NCBI RefSeq assembly: GCF_001305515.1
Contig: NZ_LJYW01000001.1
Location: forward strand, 4,607,642 to 4,671,641
DNA: 64,000 nt
DNA from: Prosthecodimorpha hirschii
GTDB lineage: Bacteria > Pseudomonadota > Alphaproteobacteria > Rhizobiales > Ancalomicrobiaceae
Reading direction: 5' to 3'
The notes beneath the pieces were generated by a model, which had not been told where the DNA came from, did not search any database, and saw only the letters and a program-made list of their open reading frames with translations. Made by a program: the position numbers and the translations under genes. The stretch's first letter is position 1; each line of letters starts with the position of its first letter. Shown one piece after another: positions 26,034 to 34,185 of the stretch.

Positions 26034-27644
26034 TTGGCCGAACCGCTGCCGAACACCCCCGAATTCACCGTCTCCGAGCTCAGCTACTCGATTCGTCGGA
26101 CGATCGAGGACGGCTTCGGCCAGGTGCGCGTGCGCGGCGAGATCTCCGGCTATCGCGGCCCGCATTCCTCCGGCCATGCCTATTTCGCGCTGAAGGACGA
26201 GGGCGCCAAGATCGAGGCGGTGATCTGGCGACAGGCGATGGCGCGGCTGCGCTTCAAGCCCGAGGAGGGGCTGGAGGTGATCGCGACCGGCCGGGTGACG
26301 ACCTTCCCGGGCGGTTCGAAATACCAGATCGTGATCGACAGCCTGGAGCCGGCCGGCGTCGGCGCCCTGATGGCGCTCTTGGAGGAACGGCGCCGCAAGC
26401 TCGGCGCCGAAGGCCTGTTCGATACCGGCCGCAAGAAGAAGCTGCCCTTCCTGCCGCGCGTCATCGGGGTCGTCACCTCGCCGACCGGCGCGGTGATCCG
26501 CGACATCCTGCACCGCCTCGCCGACCGCTTCCCGACCCGCGTCCTGGTCTGGCCGGTGCGCGTGCAGGGCGAGACCTCGGCGCGCGAGGTGGCGGCGGCG
26601 ATCGAGGGCTTCAACGCGCTCGCCCCGGACGGCCGCATCCCGCGCCCCGACGTGCTGATCGTGGCGCGCGGCGGCGGCAGCCTGGAGGATCTGTGGGGCT
26701 TCAACGAGGAGATCGTGGTGCGCGCGGCCGCGGCGAGCCGCATCCCGCTCGTCTCTGCGGTCGGCCACGAGACCGACTGGACCCTGATCGACCATGCCGC
26801 CGATCTGCGCGCGCCGACCCCGACCGGCGCGGCCGAGATGGTCGTGCCGGTCCGCTCGGAGCTGATCGGCAAGATCGCCTCGCTCGACGGCCGGCTCTGG
26901 CAGACCACCGTCCGCTCGATGGAGGCGCGCCGCAATGCCCTGCGGTCGGCCGTCCGCGCGCTCGGCTCGCCCGAATCCTTCCTGTCGACCCGGCGCCAGC
27001 GGCTCGACCTCGCGGCCGGCCGTCTGTCGCAGGCCCTGGGCGAGGCGACGCGCATCCACGCGACCCGCTTCGCGCGCGCCTCGGCGCGCCTGTCGCCCGA
27101 TCTCCTGGCGCGCGCCCTGCGCCTCGGCCGGGAACGGCTCGACCGGCTCGGCGACCGGAGCCTGCGGGCGGTCGCGGTGCTCGGCGAGCGGCGCAGTGCG
27201 GCGCTGGCGCGGCTCTCCGGCCGGCTCCGGGCCGAGCCGCTGTTCGCCCGTCTCGAACGCGGCGCGGAGCGGGCCGACGGGCTCGGCCGGCGGCTCGATG
27301 CGGCCTTCCTGCGCCAGGTCGAGCGCCGCCGCGACCGGCTCGACGCGGCCGGGCGCCTGCTGGCGACGCTCTCCTACAAGGCGGTGCTGGCGCGCGGCTT
27401 CGTCCTGGTCGCCGGCCCGGACGGCCGGCCGGTGCGCTCGGCCGCCGCGCTGGCGCCGGGCGACGGCGTGGCGCTGGAATTCGCCGACGGCCGGGTCCGG
27501 GCGACGGTCGACGGCGCCGATGCCGGCGGCCCGCCGGGCCCGGTCGGCGCCGCCCCCGAGCCGGGAGCGCCGGCGAGACCCGCCGCCGCAGCCCGGCCGC
27601 GCCGGCGCGAAAGCCGGTCGGGCGAGCAGGGCAGTCTGTTCTGA
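26034..27644 (+). CDS. xseA: Exodeoxyribonuclease VII large subunit
   Basis: A 536-residue exonuclease VII large subunit that degrades single-stranded DNA with XseB. The OB-fold start is [30 protein letters not shown] (residues about 10-39), followed by the catalytic core with [14 protein letters not shown] and [20 protein letters not shown] and a long coiled region rich in Arg/Leu/Ala (about 290-460). I choose the TTG at 26034 because GAAGGAG lies 7 bases upstream and the protein then begins [15 protein letters not shown]; an ATG at 25968 would overlap the LysR gene. The C-terminal Pro/Ala/Arg-rich tail is low complexity. The small subunit gene is not nearby. Confidence 0.93.
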   Translation: MAEPLPNTPEFTVSELSYSIRRTIEDGFGQVRVRGEISGYRGPHSSGHAYFALKDEGAKIEAVIWRQAMARLRFKPEEGLEVIATGRVTTFPGGSKYQIVIDSLEPAGVGALMALLEERRRKLGAEGLFDTGRKKKLPFLPRVIGVVTSPTGAVIRDILHRLADRFPTRVLVWPVRVQGETSAREVAAAIEGFNALAPDGRIPRPDVLIVARGGGSLEDLWGFNEEIVVRAAAASRIPLVSAVGHETDWTLIDHAADLRAPTPTGAAEMVVPVRSELIGKIASLDGRLWQTTVRSMEARRNALRSAVRALGSPESFLSTRRQRLDLAAGRLSQALGEATRIHATRFARASARLSPDLLARALRLGRERLDRLGDRSLRAVAVLGERRSAALARLSGRLRAEPLFARLERGAERADGLGRRLDAAFLRQVERRRDRLDAAGRLLATLSYKAVLARGFVLVAGPDGRPVRSAAALAPGDGVALEFADGRVRATVDGADAGGPPGPVGAAPEPGAPARPAAAARPRRRESRSGEQGSLF

Positions 27645-27702
27645 CGAAGCGATCCGTCGGGTCCGATCGGAGGGACCGCCGAACCCGGTCCGCCGCCTCC
27701 GC

Positions 27703-28635
27703 TCAGCGGCGGCGCAGCACCAGGACATTGCCGCAGGCGACCAGCGCCAGCCCGGCCAGCGCCGGCAGGCTCCACCGATAGCCCTCGAACAGCGTCGAGA
27801 TGATCAGGGCGAAGACCGGGAACAGGACCGTCGCATAGCCGGCGCGCCCGGCGCCGATGCGGCCGAGCAGGTTCAGATAGGCCCAGAAGGCGACGACCGA
27901 AGAGACCACCGACAGCCAGACCAGCGAGACCAGATAGGTCGCATTCGGTTCGACCGTGAAGGTGGCGCCGCGCGCGACCGCCGCGACGGTCAGGAACAAG
28001 GTGCCGTAGGCCATCCCCCAGGCATTGGCCGAGAGGACCGGCACGCCGGCCGCCTGGACACGGCCCGAGACCTGATTGCCCAGGCAGAAGCAGAGCGTTC
28101 CGGCCGCGCAGAGGCCGAGCCCGAGCGCGGCTTCCGGATCGAAGGTCTGGCCGTGGATCTCGGGCCAGAACAGGAGCGCCACGCCGGCGGAGCCGAGCAG
28201 CGCGCCGGCGAGCGCGCGCGGACCGGGCCGGGTGCCGTCGATCGCGAAGCCGAGCAGCAGGTTGAAGACGGAGGTCAGCGAGAACACCACGGACAGGAGC
28301 CCGGAGGCGAGATGCTGGCCGCCATGGTAGAAGAGCGCGAAATTGGTCGAGAACATCAACAGGCCCATCAGGGCGAAACGGCCGTGGATGCGGACCGGGA
28401 AGGCGAGCGGCAGGCCGCGCGCGGCGACCCAGCCGAACATCAGGACGGCCGCGAGCAGGAAGCGCCAGACCAGGGAGACTTCCGGCGCCACGACACCGAG
28501 CTGGTTGCGCAGCGCGATCCAACTGGTCGACCAGGCGAACACCGTCACCGCATAGAGGGCCAGTTCGATGCGGCCGAAGGGGCGGCGCTCGGCAGCGGCG
28601 CGCGGCATCGGAACGGCGGCGGAGGTCACGGACAC
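27703..28635 (-). CDS. EamA/DMT-superfamily permease
   Basis: A 310-residue transporter with ten hydrophobic segments in two EamA halves. Family-like features are the helix-1 AVTVFAWSTSWIALRNQLG and the second-half YATVLFPVFALIISTLFEGY. DMT permeases export amino acids or other metabolites; the substrate cannot be told. The likely start is the GTG at 28635 with GGGACGA upstream; the next in-frame ATG (28608) would remove only nine non-conserved residues. It converges on xseA with a 58-base gap. Confidence 0.88.
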   Translation of the reverse strand: MSVTSAAVPMPRAAAERRPFGRIELALYAVTVFAWSTSWIALRNQLGVVAPEVSLVWRFLLAAVLMFGWVAARGLPLAFPVRIHGRFALMGLLMFSTNFALFYHGGQHLASGLLSVVFSLTSVFNLLLGFAIDGTRPGPRALAGALLGSAGVALLFWPEIHGQTFDPEAALGLGLCAAGTLCFCLGNQVSGRVQAAGVPVLSANAWGMAYGTLFLTVAAVARGATFTVEPNATYLVSLVWLSVVSSVVAFWAYLNLLGRIGAGRAGYATVLFPVFALIISTLFEGYRWSLPALAGLALVACGNVLVLRRR

Positions 28636-28921
28636 TGGTTTCGTCCCGGATGGCGGCAGCCGGAGCGGTTCGGCGCGATCCGTCGCGCGGAAACCGGTTC
28701 AGGCTCTTGAAATGGGAGCCTGCCCCCATGTGCGGGCGCACCCACCCGATCGGGACAGGCTCTGGCGAAGCCCGGATCAGTGCAACGGCGGTGACCCGCT
28801 GTCCAGTTCATGTTTTGCAGCCGTCCCATCACGCCGGCTGATGGGTCGGCAGCGCCCGAATCCCTATCGTGCCGCAGCCCGATCGGTTAGACATTCGGGA
28901 AACGCGCGGCGGTCAGGTTCC
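28636..28921. other. 286-base gap with two small hairpins
   Basis: No gene seen. CAGGCTC/GAGCCTG (28700-28706 and 28716-28722) and CCCATCA/TGATGGG (28825-28831 and 28839-28845) are perfect 7-bp inverted repeats; the second could form an operator or attenuator ahead of the sulfotransferase gene. Confidence 0.5.
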
Positions 28922-29626
28922 ATGATCATCTCCCATCGGCATCGGTTCATCTTCCTCAAGACCGGCAAGGCGGCCGGCACCTCGATCGAGTTGTTTCTCT
29001 CGCGGTTTCTCGGCCCTGACGACATTGCGACGCCGGTCAGTGCGGAAGACGAGCCGAAGCGGGCGCCACTCCGCCCCACCAACTACCTGCGCGAGCCGGG
29101 TCCGCTCGGCTGGAAGCGCTGGGGTGCGCGACTGCCCGGACCCGTCGGGCGCTGGATCGGCCGACCGGACCGGCGCTTCGACTACTTCAACCACATCCCG
29201 GCCCGGCTGGTCCGCCAATATGTCGGCCACGACGTCTGGACGGGCTATTTCAAGTTCGCCTTCGAGCGCAATCCGTGGGACCGGCAGGTCTCCTCCTGGT
29301 ACTGGGCGACCCGGCACCAGTCGGAGGCGACGCGGCCCGACTTCAAGACCTTCACGGCGGTGGAGGGGCGGCGCGTGCGCGGCTTCCCGATCTATTCGAT
29401 CGACGGCACCGTCGCGGTCGACAAGATCGGCCGCTACGAGACGCTCGAAGCCGATCTCGCCGACATTCTCGCCCGCGTCGGCATCGATGCGCCCGTCGAC
29501 CTGCCGCGGTCCAAGGGCGGGTTGCGCCCGGATGGGGACTATCGCCGGCACTATGACGACGCCACCCGCAGCCTGATCGGCCGCCACTGCGCACGCGAGA
29601 TCGCCCTGATGGGCTACGAGTTCTGA
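28922..29626 (+). CDS. Sulfotransferase family 2 protein
   Basis: A 234-residue PAPS-dependent sulfotransferase-like protein. The 5'-phosphosulfate loop is FIFLKTGKAAGTSIE (residues 9-23), in which LKTGKAAGTS replaces the PKTGSTS-type loop, and the 3'-phosphate motif is FERNPWDRQVSSWYW (near residue 106). These proteins transfer sulfate to carbohydrates, such as surface polysaccharide or nodulation factors. No signal peptide or membrane segment, so it is probably cytosolic. The ATG lacks a strong site. It precedes the acyl-CoA dehydrogenase gene by 16 bases but is functionally unrelated as far as can be seen. Confidence 0.82.
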   Translation: MIISHRHRFIFLKTGKAAGTSIELFLSRFLGPDDIATPVSAEDEPKRAPLRPTNYLREPGPLGWKRWGARLPGPVGRWIGRPDRRFDYFNHIPARLVRQYVGHDVWTGYFKFAFERNPWDRQVSSWYWATRHQSEATRPDFKTFTAVEGRRVRGFPIYSIDGTVAVDKIGRYETLEADLADILARVGIDAPVDLPRSKGGLRPDGDYRRHYDDATRSLIGRHCAREIALMGYEF

Positions 29627-29642
29627 GCGGAGCCGCCGAGCC

Positions 29643-30800
<1,158 letters not shown>

Positions 30801-30986
30801 ACTGCACGGGCATCGGGTTCCGCAGGTCCGAGCCGCAGTGCTATACCGCTCCGGCCCGGACGCCCGGACCGGCCGCCCCCCCGGGGCGGCATGCGCAGGC
30901 GAGCCGGGGACCGTCCGCCCGCCGCCCCCGGCGGTGCGGGCGGCAGGACTTCCGTCGGGACGGACACGCGAAGAGGAACGGCAAGC

Positions 30987-31766
30987 ATGGATCTCGGCAT
31001 CAAGGGCCGCAAGGCGATCGTCTGCGCCGCGTCGAAGGGTATCGGACGGGCCTGCGCGATGTCGCTGGCGCGCGAGGGCGTCGAAGTGCTGATCACCGCG
31101 CGCGGCGTCGAGGCGCTGGAGGCGACGGCCGCCGACATCCGCGCGGCGACCGGCGCGATCGTCCATACGGTCGCCGGCGACGTGACCACCAAGGAGGGCC
31201 GCGCCGCCATCCTGGCGGCGATGCCCGACCCCGACATCCTCATCAACAATGCCGGCGGCCCGCCCGCGGGCGACTTCCACGACTGGGACGAGGCGACCTG
31301 GACCAAGGCCGTCGAGGCCAACATGATCACCCCGATCATGCTGATCCGCGCCGTGGTCGACGGCATGGCGGCGCGCAAGTTCGGCCGCATCGTCAACGTC
31401 ACCTCCTCGGCCGTGAAGGCGCCGATCCCCGAACTCGGCCTCTCCAACGGCGCCCGCGCCGGCCTGACCGGCTTCGTCGCCGGCATCGCCCGGCAGATGG
31501 TCCGCCACAACGTGACCATCAACAACATGCTGCCCGGTCATATCGACACCGACCGGCTGACCGCCAACATCGCCGGCAACGCCGCCCGTTCGGGGCGCAC
31601 CGTCGAGGCCACGCGCGAGGCGATGCTCGCCGCCAACCCGGCCGGCCGCTTCGGCACCGCGGAAGAGTTCGGCGAGGCCTGCGCCTTCCTGTGCTCCGCC
31701 CAGGCCGGCTTCATCGCCGGCCAGAACATCCTGATCGACGGCGCCCGCTATCCGGGCACCTTCTGA
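30987..31766 (+). CDS. SDR-family oxidoreductase with altered catalytic residues
   Basis: A 259-residue Rossmann-fold short-chain dehydrogenase. The nucleotide-binding turn is AASKGIGRACA (residues about 15-25) instead of the standard TGxxxGxG, and the NNAGG motif is present. The active site region reads VTSSAVKAPIPELGLSNGARAGLTGF: where YxxxK is expected there is SxxxR (SNGAR). A known SDR subgroup carries this change, so the gene is probably intact but its chemistry may differ. The ATG at 30987 has AAGAGGA upstream; a 32-residue extension is GC-driven noise. No frameshift. Confidence 0.88.
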   Translation: MDLGIKGRKAIVCAASKGIGRACAMSLAREGVEVLITARGVEALEATAADIRAATGAIVHTVAGDVTTKEGRAAILAAMPDPDILINNAGGPPAGDFHDWDEATWTKAVEANMITPIMLIRAVVDGMAARKFGRIVNVTSSAVKAPIPELGLSNGARAGLTGFVAGIARQMVRHNVTINNMLPGHIDTDRLTANIAGNAARSGRTVEATREAMLAANPAGRFGTAEEFGEACAFLCSAQAGFIAGQNILIDGARYPGTF

Positions 31767-31865
31767 CGGGTCGAGAACCCACGCCGGTGCGATCGTCCGC
31801 GGACGCGGTTTGGCGGTGTCGTCCCGCCGCGTCCTGCGCTAGTCTGCGGGTCGCAGGGGGTCACC

Positions 31866-32159
31866 ATGCGACGCGACGAACTGATCGAGGGCATTCTGGC
31901 CGAAGCCGACGCCATTCGGGCTCTCGGGGCGACTGCGCTCTACATCTTTGGTTCCCGCGCCCGCGACGAGGCGCGGGACGACAGCGACCTTGACGCCTAC
32001 GTCGACGTGGCGCCGGAGCGCTTCGGTCTTGTCGAACTCGTCCGGCTCGAGGATCTGCTGAAGTCTGCATTGCAGATTGAGGTGCAGTTGAGCACCCGGG
32101 ACGCCTTGCACCCACGCCTGCGCGCCCGCATCGAGCGGGAAGCGGTGCGGGTCTTGTAG
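31866..32159 (+). CDS. Minimal nucleotidyltransferase (MNT/MntA-like), orphan
   Basis: A 97-residue DNA polymerase beta-like nucleotidyltransferase with the complete motif LYIFGSRARDEARDDSDLDAYVD (Gly-Ser, then Asp-x-Asp; residues about 26-48). Such proteins usually act as the antitoxin MntA, adenylylating a neighbouring HepT RNase toxin, or as a DNA-repair-like transferase. No HepT (RX4HXY) gene follows or precedes, so it stands alone here. AGGGGG precedes the ATG. It lies just upstream of the FixK/FNR box of the host attachment gene. Confidence 0.85.
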   Translation: MRRDELIEGILAEADAIRALGATALYIFGSRARDEARDDSDLDAYVDVAPERFGLVELVRLEDLLKSALQIEVQLSTRDALHPRLRARIEREAVRVL

Positions 32160-32272
32160 CGCTCATGAAGAGCCGGCTGCCGTTCCTGCCTGGACGCCGG
32201 CGTTACCGGGAGCGGCAGAATTGTGCTGCTTGTGCCGGTGTTCTGGTTGACGTTTGGGCAAGTGCTCAGCAT

Positions 32273-32312
32273 TTGAGCGGGATCAACGCGCGGCGGCCGG
32301 CGACCGGATAAT
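32273..32312 (+). promoter_or_regulatory. FixK/FNR box with -10 element ahead of the host attachment gene
   Basis: TTGAG-CGGG-ATCAA occupies 32273-32286, nine of ten consensus positions of TTGAT-N4-ATCAA. GATAAT at 32307-32312 is a near-perfect -10 hexamer; the transcript would start near 32319, placing the box centre about 40 bases upstream, the class II activator position (-41.5). The leader to the ATG at 32340 would be only about 20 bases. Confidence 0.75.
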
Positions 32313-32339
32313 CTTCCTGCAACCATGCAGGAGGACATC

Positions 32340-32789
32340 ATGCGACGCGAAACGACTTGGGTTGTGGTCGCCGACGGTGCGCGGGCGCGCATTCTGGAAG
32401 CGCTCGGGGTCGGTGCCGGGCTGCGGCAGATCGAAAACGGCACCATGGCCGGCAGCCGGGACCTCGCCTCCGAGATCGGCAGCGACCGGCCCGGACGGTC
32501 CTACGAGAGCGTCGGCGGCCAGCATCATGCCGTCGAGCCGCATACGCCGGTGCGCGAAAGCCTGGAGCGTGCCTTCATCGAGGCGGTGATCGACCGGCTG
32601 GTCGAGGCCAAGAAGGCCGGGCAGTTCGACCGTCTGGTCTTCGTCGCCGCGCCGCACGCGCTCGGCGCCTTCCGGGCGCTGGCGCCGGAGGCGCTGCAGC
32701 AGAAGGTGGTCGGCACGCTCGACAAGGATCTGACGCGCGAGCCCAACGAGGCGATCGCCGAAGCCGTCCGCGCCTTCGCGCCGGTCTGA
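32340..32789 (+). CDS. Host attachment family protein
   Basis: A 149-residue soluble protein of the COG5622 'protein required for attachment to host cells' family found mostly in Rhizobiales and Rhodobacterales. Features are the start TTWVVVADGARARILEA and the later RLVFVAAPHALGAFRALAPE, which resembles an archaeal/bacterial eRF1-like fold (baeRF); RPGRSYESVGGQHHAVEP is also family-typical. Its molecular role is unclear despite the name, which comes from an Agrobacterium study. The ATG at 32340 is supported by AGGAGG at 32328. A FixK/FNR box and -10 hexamer lie directly upstream. Confidence 0.88.
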   Translation: MRRETTWVVVADGARARILEALGVGAGLRQIENGTMAGSRDLASEIGSDRPGRSYESVGGQHHAVEPHTPVRESLERAFIEAVIDRLVEAKKAGQFDRLVFVAAPHALGAFRALAPEALQQKVVGTLDKDLTREPNEAIAEAVRAFAPV

Positions 32790-32896
32790 CGGCGGGGCCG
32801 GTGCCGTATCCCGGTGCCGTACCCCGCGGCTCTGCACTCCGTGCATAGCGCCGATCGGAAAAGACGGGGCTGGATGCGCGTGCCGCGGCCTTAGAT

Positions 32897-32910
32897 TTGA
32901 CGCGCATCAA
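32897..32910 (+). promoter_or_regulatory. FixK/FNR box ahead of the universal stress protein gene
   Basis: TTGAC-GCGC-ATCAA at 32897-32910 matches TTGAT-N4-ATCAA in nine of ten positions. Its centre is 99 bases upstream of the start codon. A weak -10-like CCTATG at 32930-32935 would give a start about 40 bases downstream of the box centre, again the class II position. Confidence 0.7.
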
Positions 32911-33002
32911 CGACCGTCATGTGGGTGCGCCTATGGTGCGCGGCGTCGGGGCAGATCCCGGACGGACGGTCCCAACGGCTTCCCGACACGAGGAGAATTT
33001 CC

Positions 33003-33839
33003 ATGGCCATCAAGGATATCCTGCTTCTGCTCGATCTCGGACGCGAAGCCGGTCCCTCCGCGGCGGTCGCCGTCGACCTCGCCGCCCGCTTCCAGGCGCA
33101 TGTCACCGGCGTGGCGCTCGCCATCGACCCGATCGTGCCCGGCTTCGTCGCCGCGCCGATCCCGGTCGAGCTGATCGAGGCCGCGCGCGACGAGGCGATC
33201 CGGACGGCGCAGGGCGCGGCCGCCGGCTTCGAGGCGCTGGCCGAGCGGACCGGCGTCTCGCGCGAGACCCGCATCGTCGAGGTGCTGATGGGCGGCGCGC
33301 CCGACAGCCTGCTCGCCAATTGCCGTCTGACCGACCTCGTCGTGGTCGGCCAGCAGGATTCCTCCGCTCCCGAAGCGATGCGCGAGGAACTGATCGAGGC
33401 CGCCCTGTTCGAAGGCACCGCGCCGCTCCTGATCCTGCCCTACATCACCCGCGGCGGCTCGATCCCGACCGGCAAGGTGATGATCGCCTGGGACGGCAGC
33501 CGCACCGCGGCCCGTGCGGTCCACCATGCCCTGCCGTTCCTGGCGATCGCCCAGTCGATCACCGTCGTGATGGTCGGCACCGCGCTCGACCAGCCCGGCG
33601 AGCCCGGCGCCGATCTCGCCACCTACCTGGCCCGGCACGGCTTCTCGGTCGATGTCGAGACCATCCCGGCGCCGGCCACCGGCGTCTCCGACGCGCTCCT
33701 CAACCATGCCGCCGACCGCGGCTTCGACCTCCTGGTCATGGGCGGCTACGGCCACAGCCGGGTGCGCGAATTCCTGTTCGGCGGCGCGACCCGCGGCATC
33801 CTCGCCAACATGACCGTGCCGGTCCTGATGGCCCATTGA
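33003..33839 (+). CDS. Universal stress protein with two tandem Usp domains
   Basis: A 278-residue protein with two UspA-like alpha/beta domains (about 1-145 and 155-278). The second has the nucleotide-binding loop MGGYGHSRVREFLFGGATRGIL, and DGSRTAARAVHHALPF marks the start of the second domain (VMIAWDGS). The first is degenerate in the loop. Usp proteins aid survival under respiratory or low-oxygen stress. AGGAG precedes the ATG. The FixK/FNR box upstream agrees with oxygen control. Located between the host attachment gene and the acyl-CoA synthetase/GNAT fusion. Confidence 0.92.
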   Translation: MAIKDILLLLDLGREAGPSAAVAVDLAARFQAHVTGVALAIDPIVPGFVAAPIPVELIEAARDEAIRTAQGAAAGFEALAERTGVSRETRIVEVLMGGAPDSLLANCRLTDLVVVGQQDSSAPEAMREELIEAALFEGTAPLLILPYITRGGSIPTGKVMIAWDGSRTAARAVHHALPFLAIAQSITVVMVGTALDQPGEPGADLATYLARHGFSVDVETIPAPATGVSDALLNHAADRGFDLLVMGGYGHSRVREFLFGGATRGILANMTVPVLMAH

Positions 33840-34185
33840 TCCCCTGCGGCGGACGCGACCGGCCCGTCCGGACGCGCGCCCGCCGTCAATAGCCCCTGCG
33901 GTGGACGGGTCCGGCTCCGGCCGGACGCGCCCGCCGCCAAAAGCCGACAAGGCAGCCCCACGGGGCCGGCCGGCCCGTCCGGGTCGGTCCGGCTACCGAT
34001 GGGAGGTTCCGGGAACGAAGCGTCCGGTCCATGATGGATGCCGCCCGTCCGCGCCTGTCGGCCGATGCCGGCGGCGAGGCCCGGGCCGGAGGGTGAATGC
34101 CGGAGATCGTCGGCAACGCTGGGCCTCCGGGCCGCGTGCCGGGGCATTCCGGCGCCTTCCCGTTCCTCGATCCCCCGTGGGCGCC
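33840..34185. other. 346-base gap with a 52-bp direct repeat
   Basis: Two imperfect copies of a 52-base unit beginning CCCCTGCGGCGGACG (33841 and 33893) lie directly after the stress protein gene; each copy ends with GCCGTCAATAG or GCCGCCAAAAG. The rest is GC-rich with no convincing gene, terminator or FixK/FNR box. It must contain the leader of the downstream fusion gene unless that is transcribed from the stress protein promoter. Confidence 0.6.

Noticed and set aside
32162-32336. Possible HepT-type toxin frame after the nucleotidyltransferase
   Set aside because: The frame from the ATG near 32165 gives about 50 residues (MKSRLPFLPGRRRYRERQ start) with no RX4HXY motif or HEPN helices, and it overlaps the FixK/FNR promoter.
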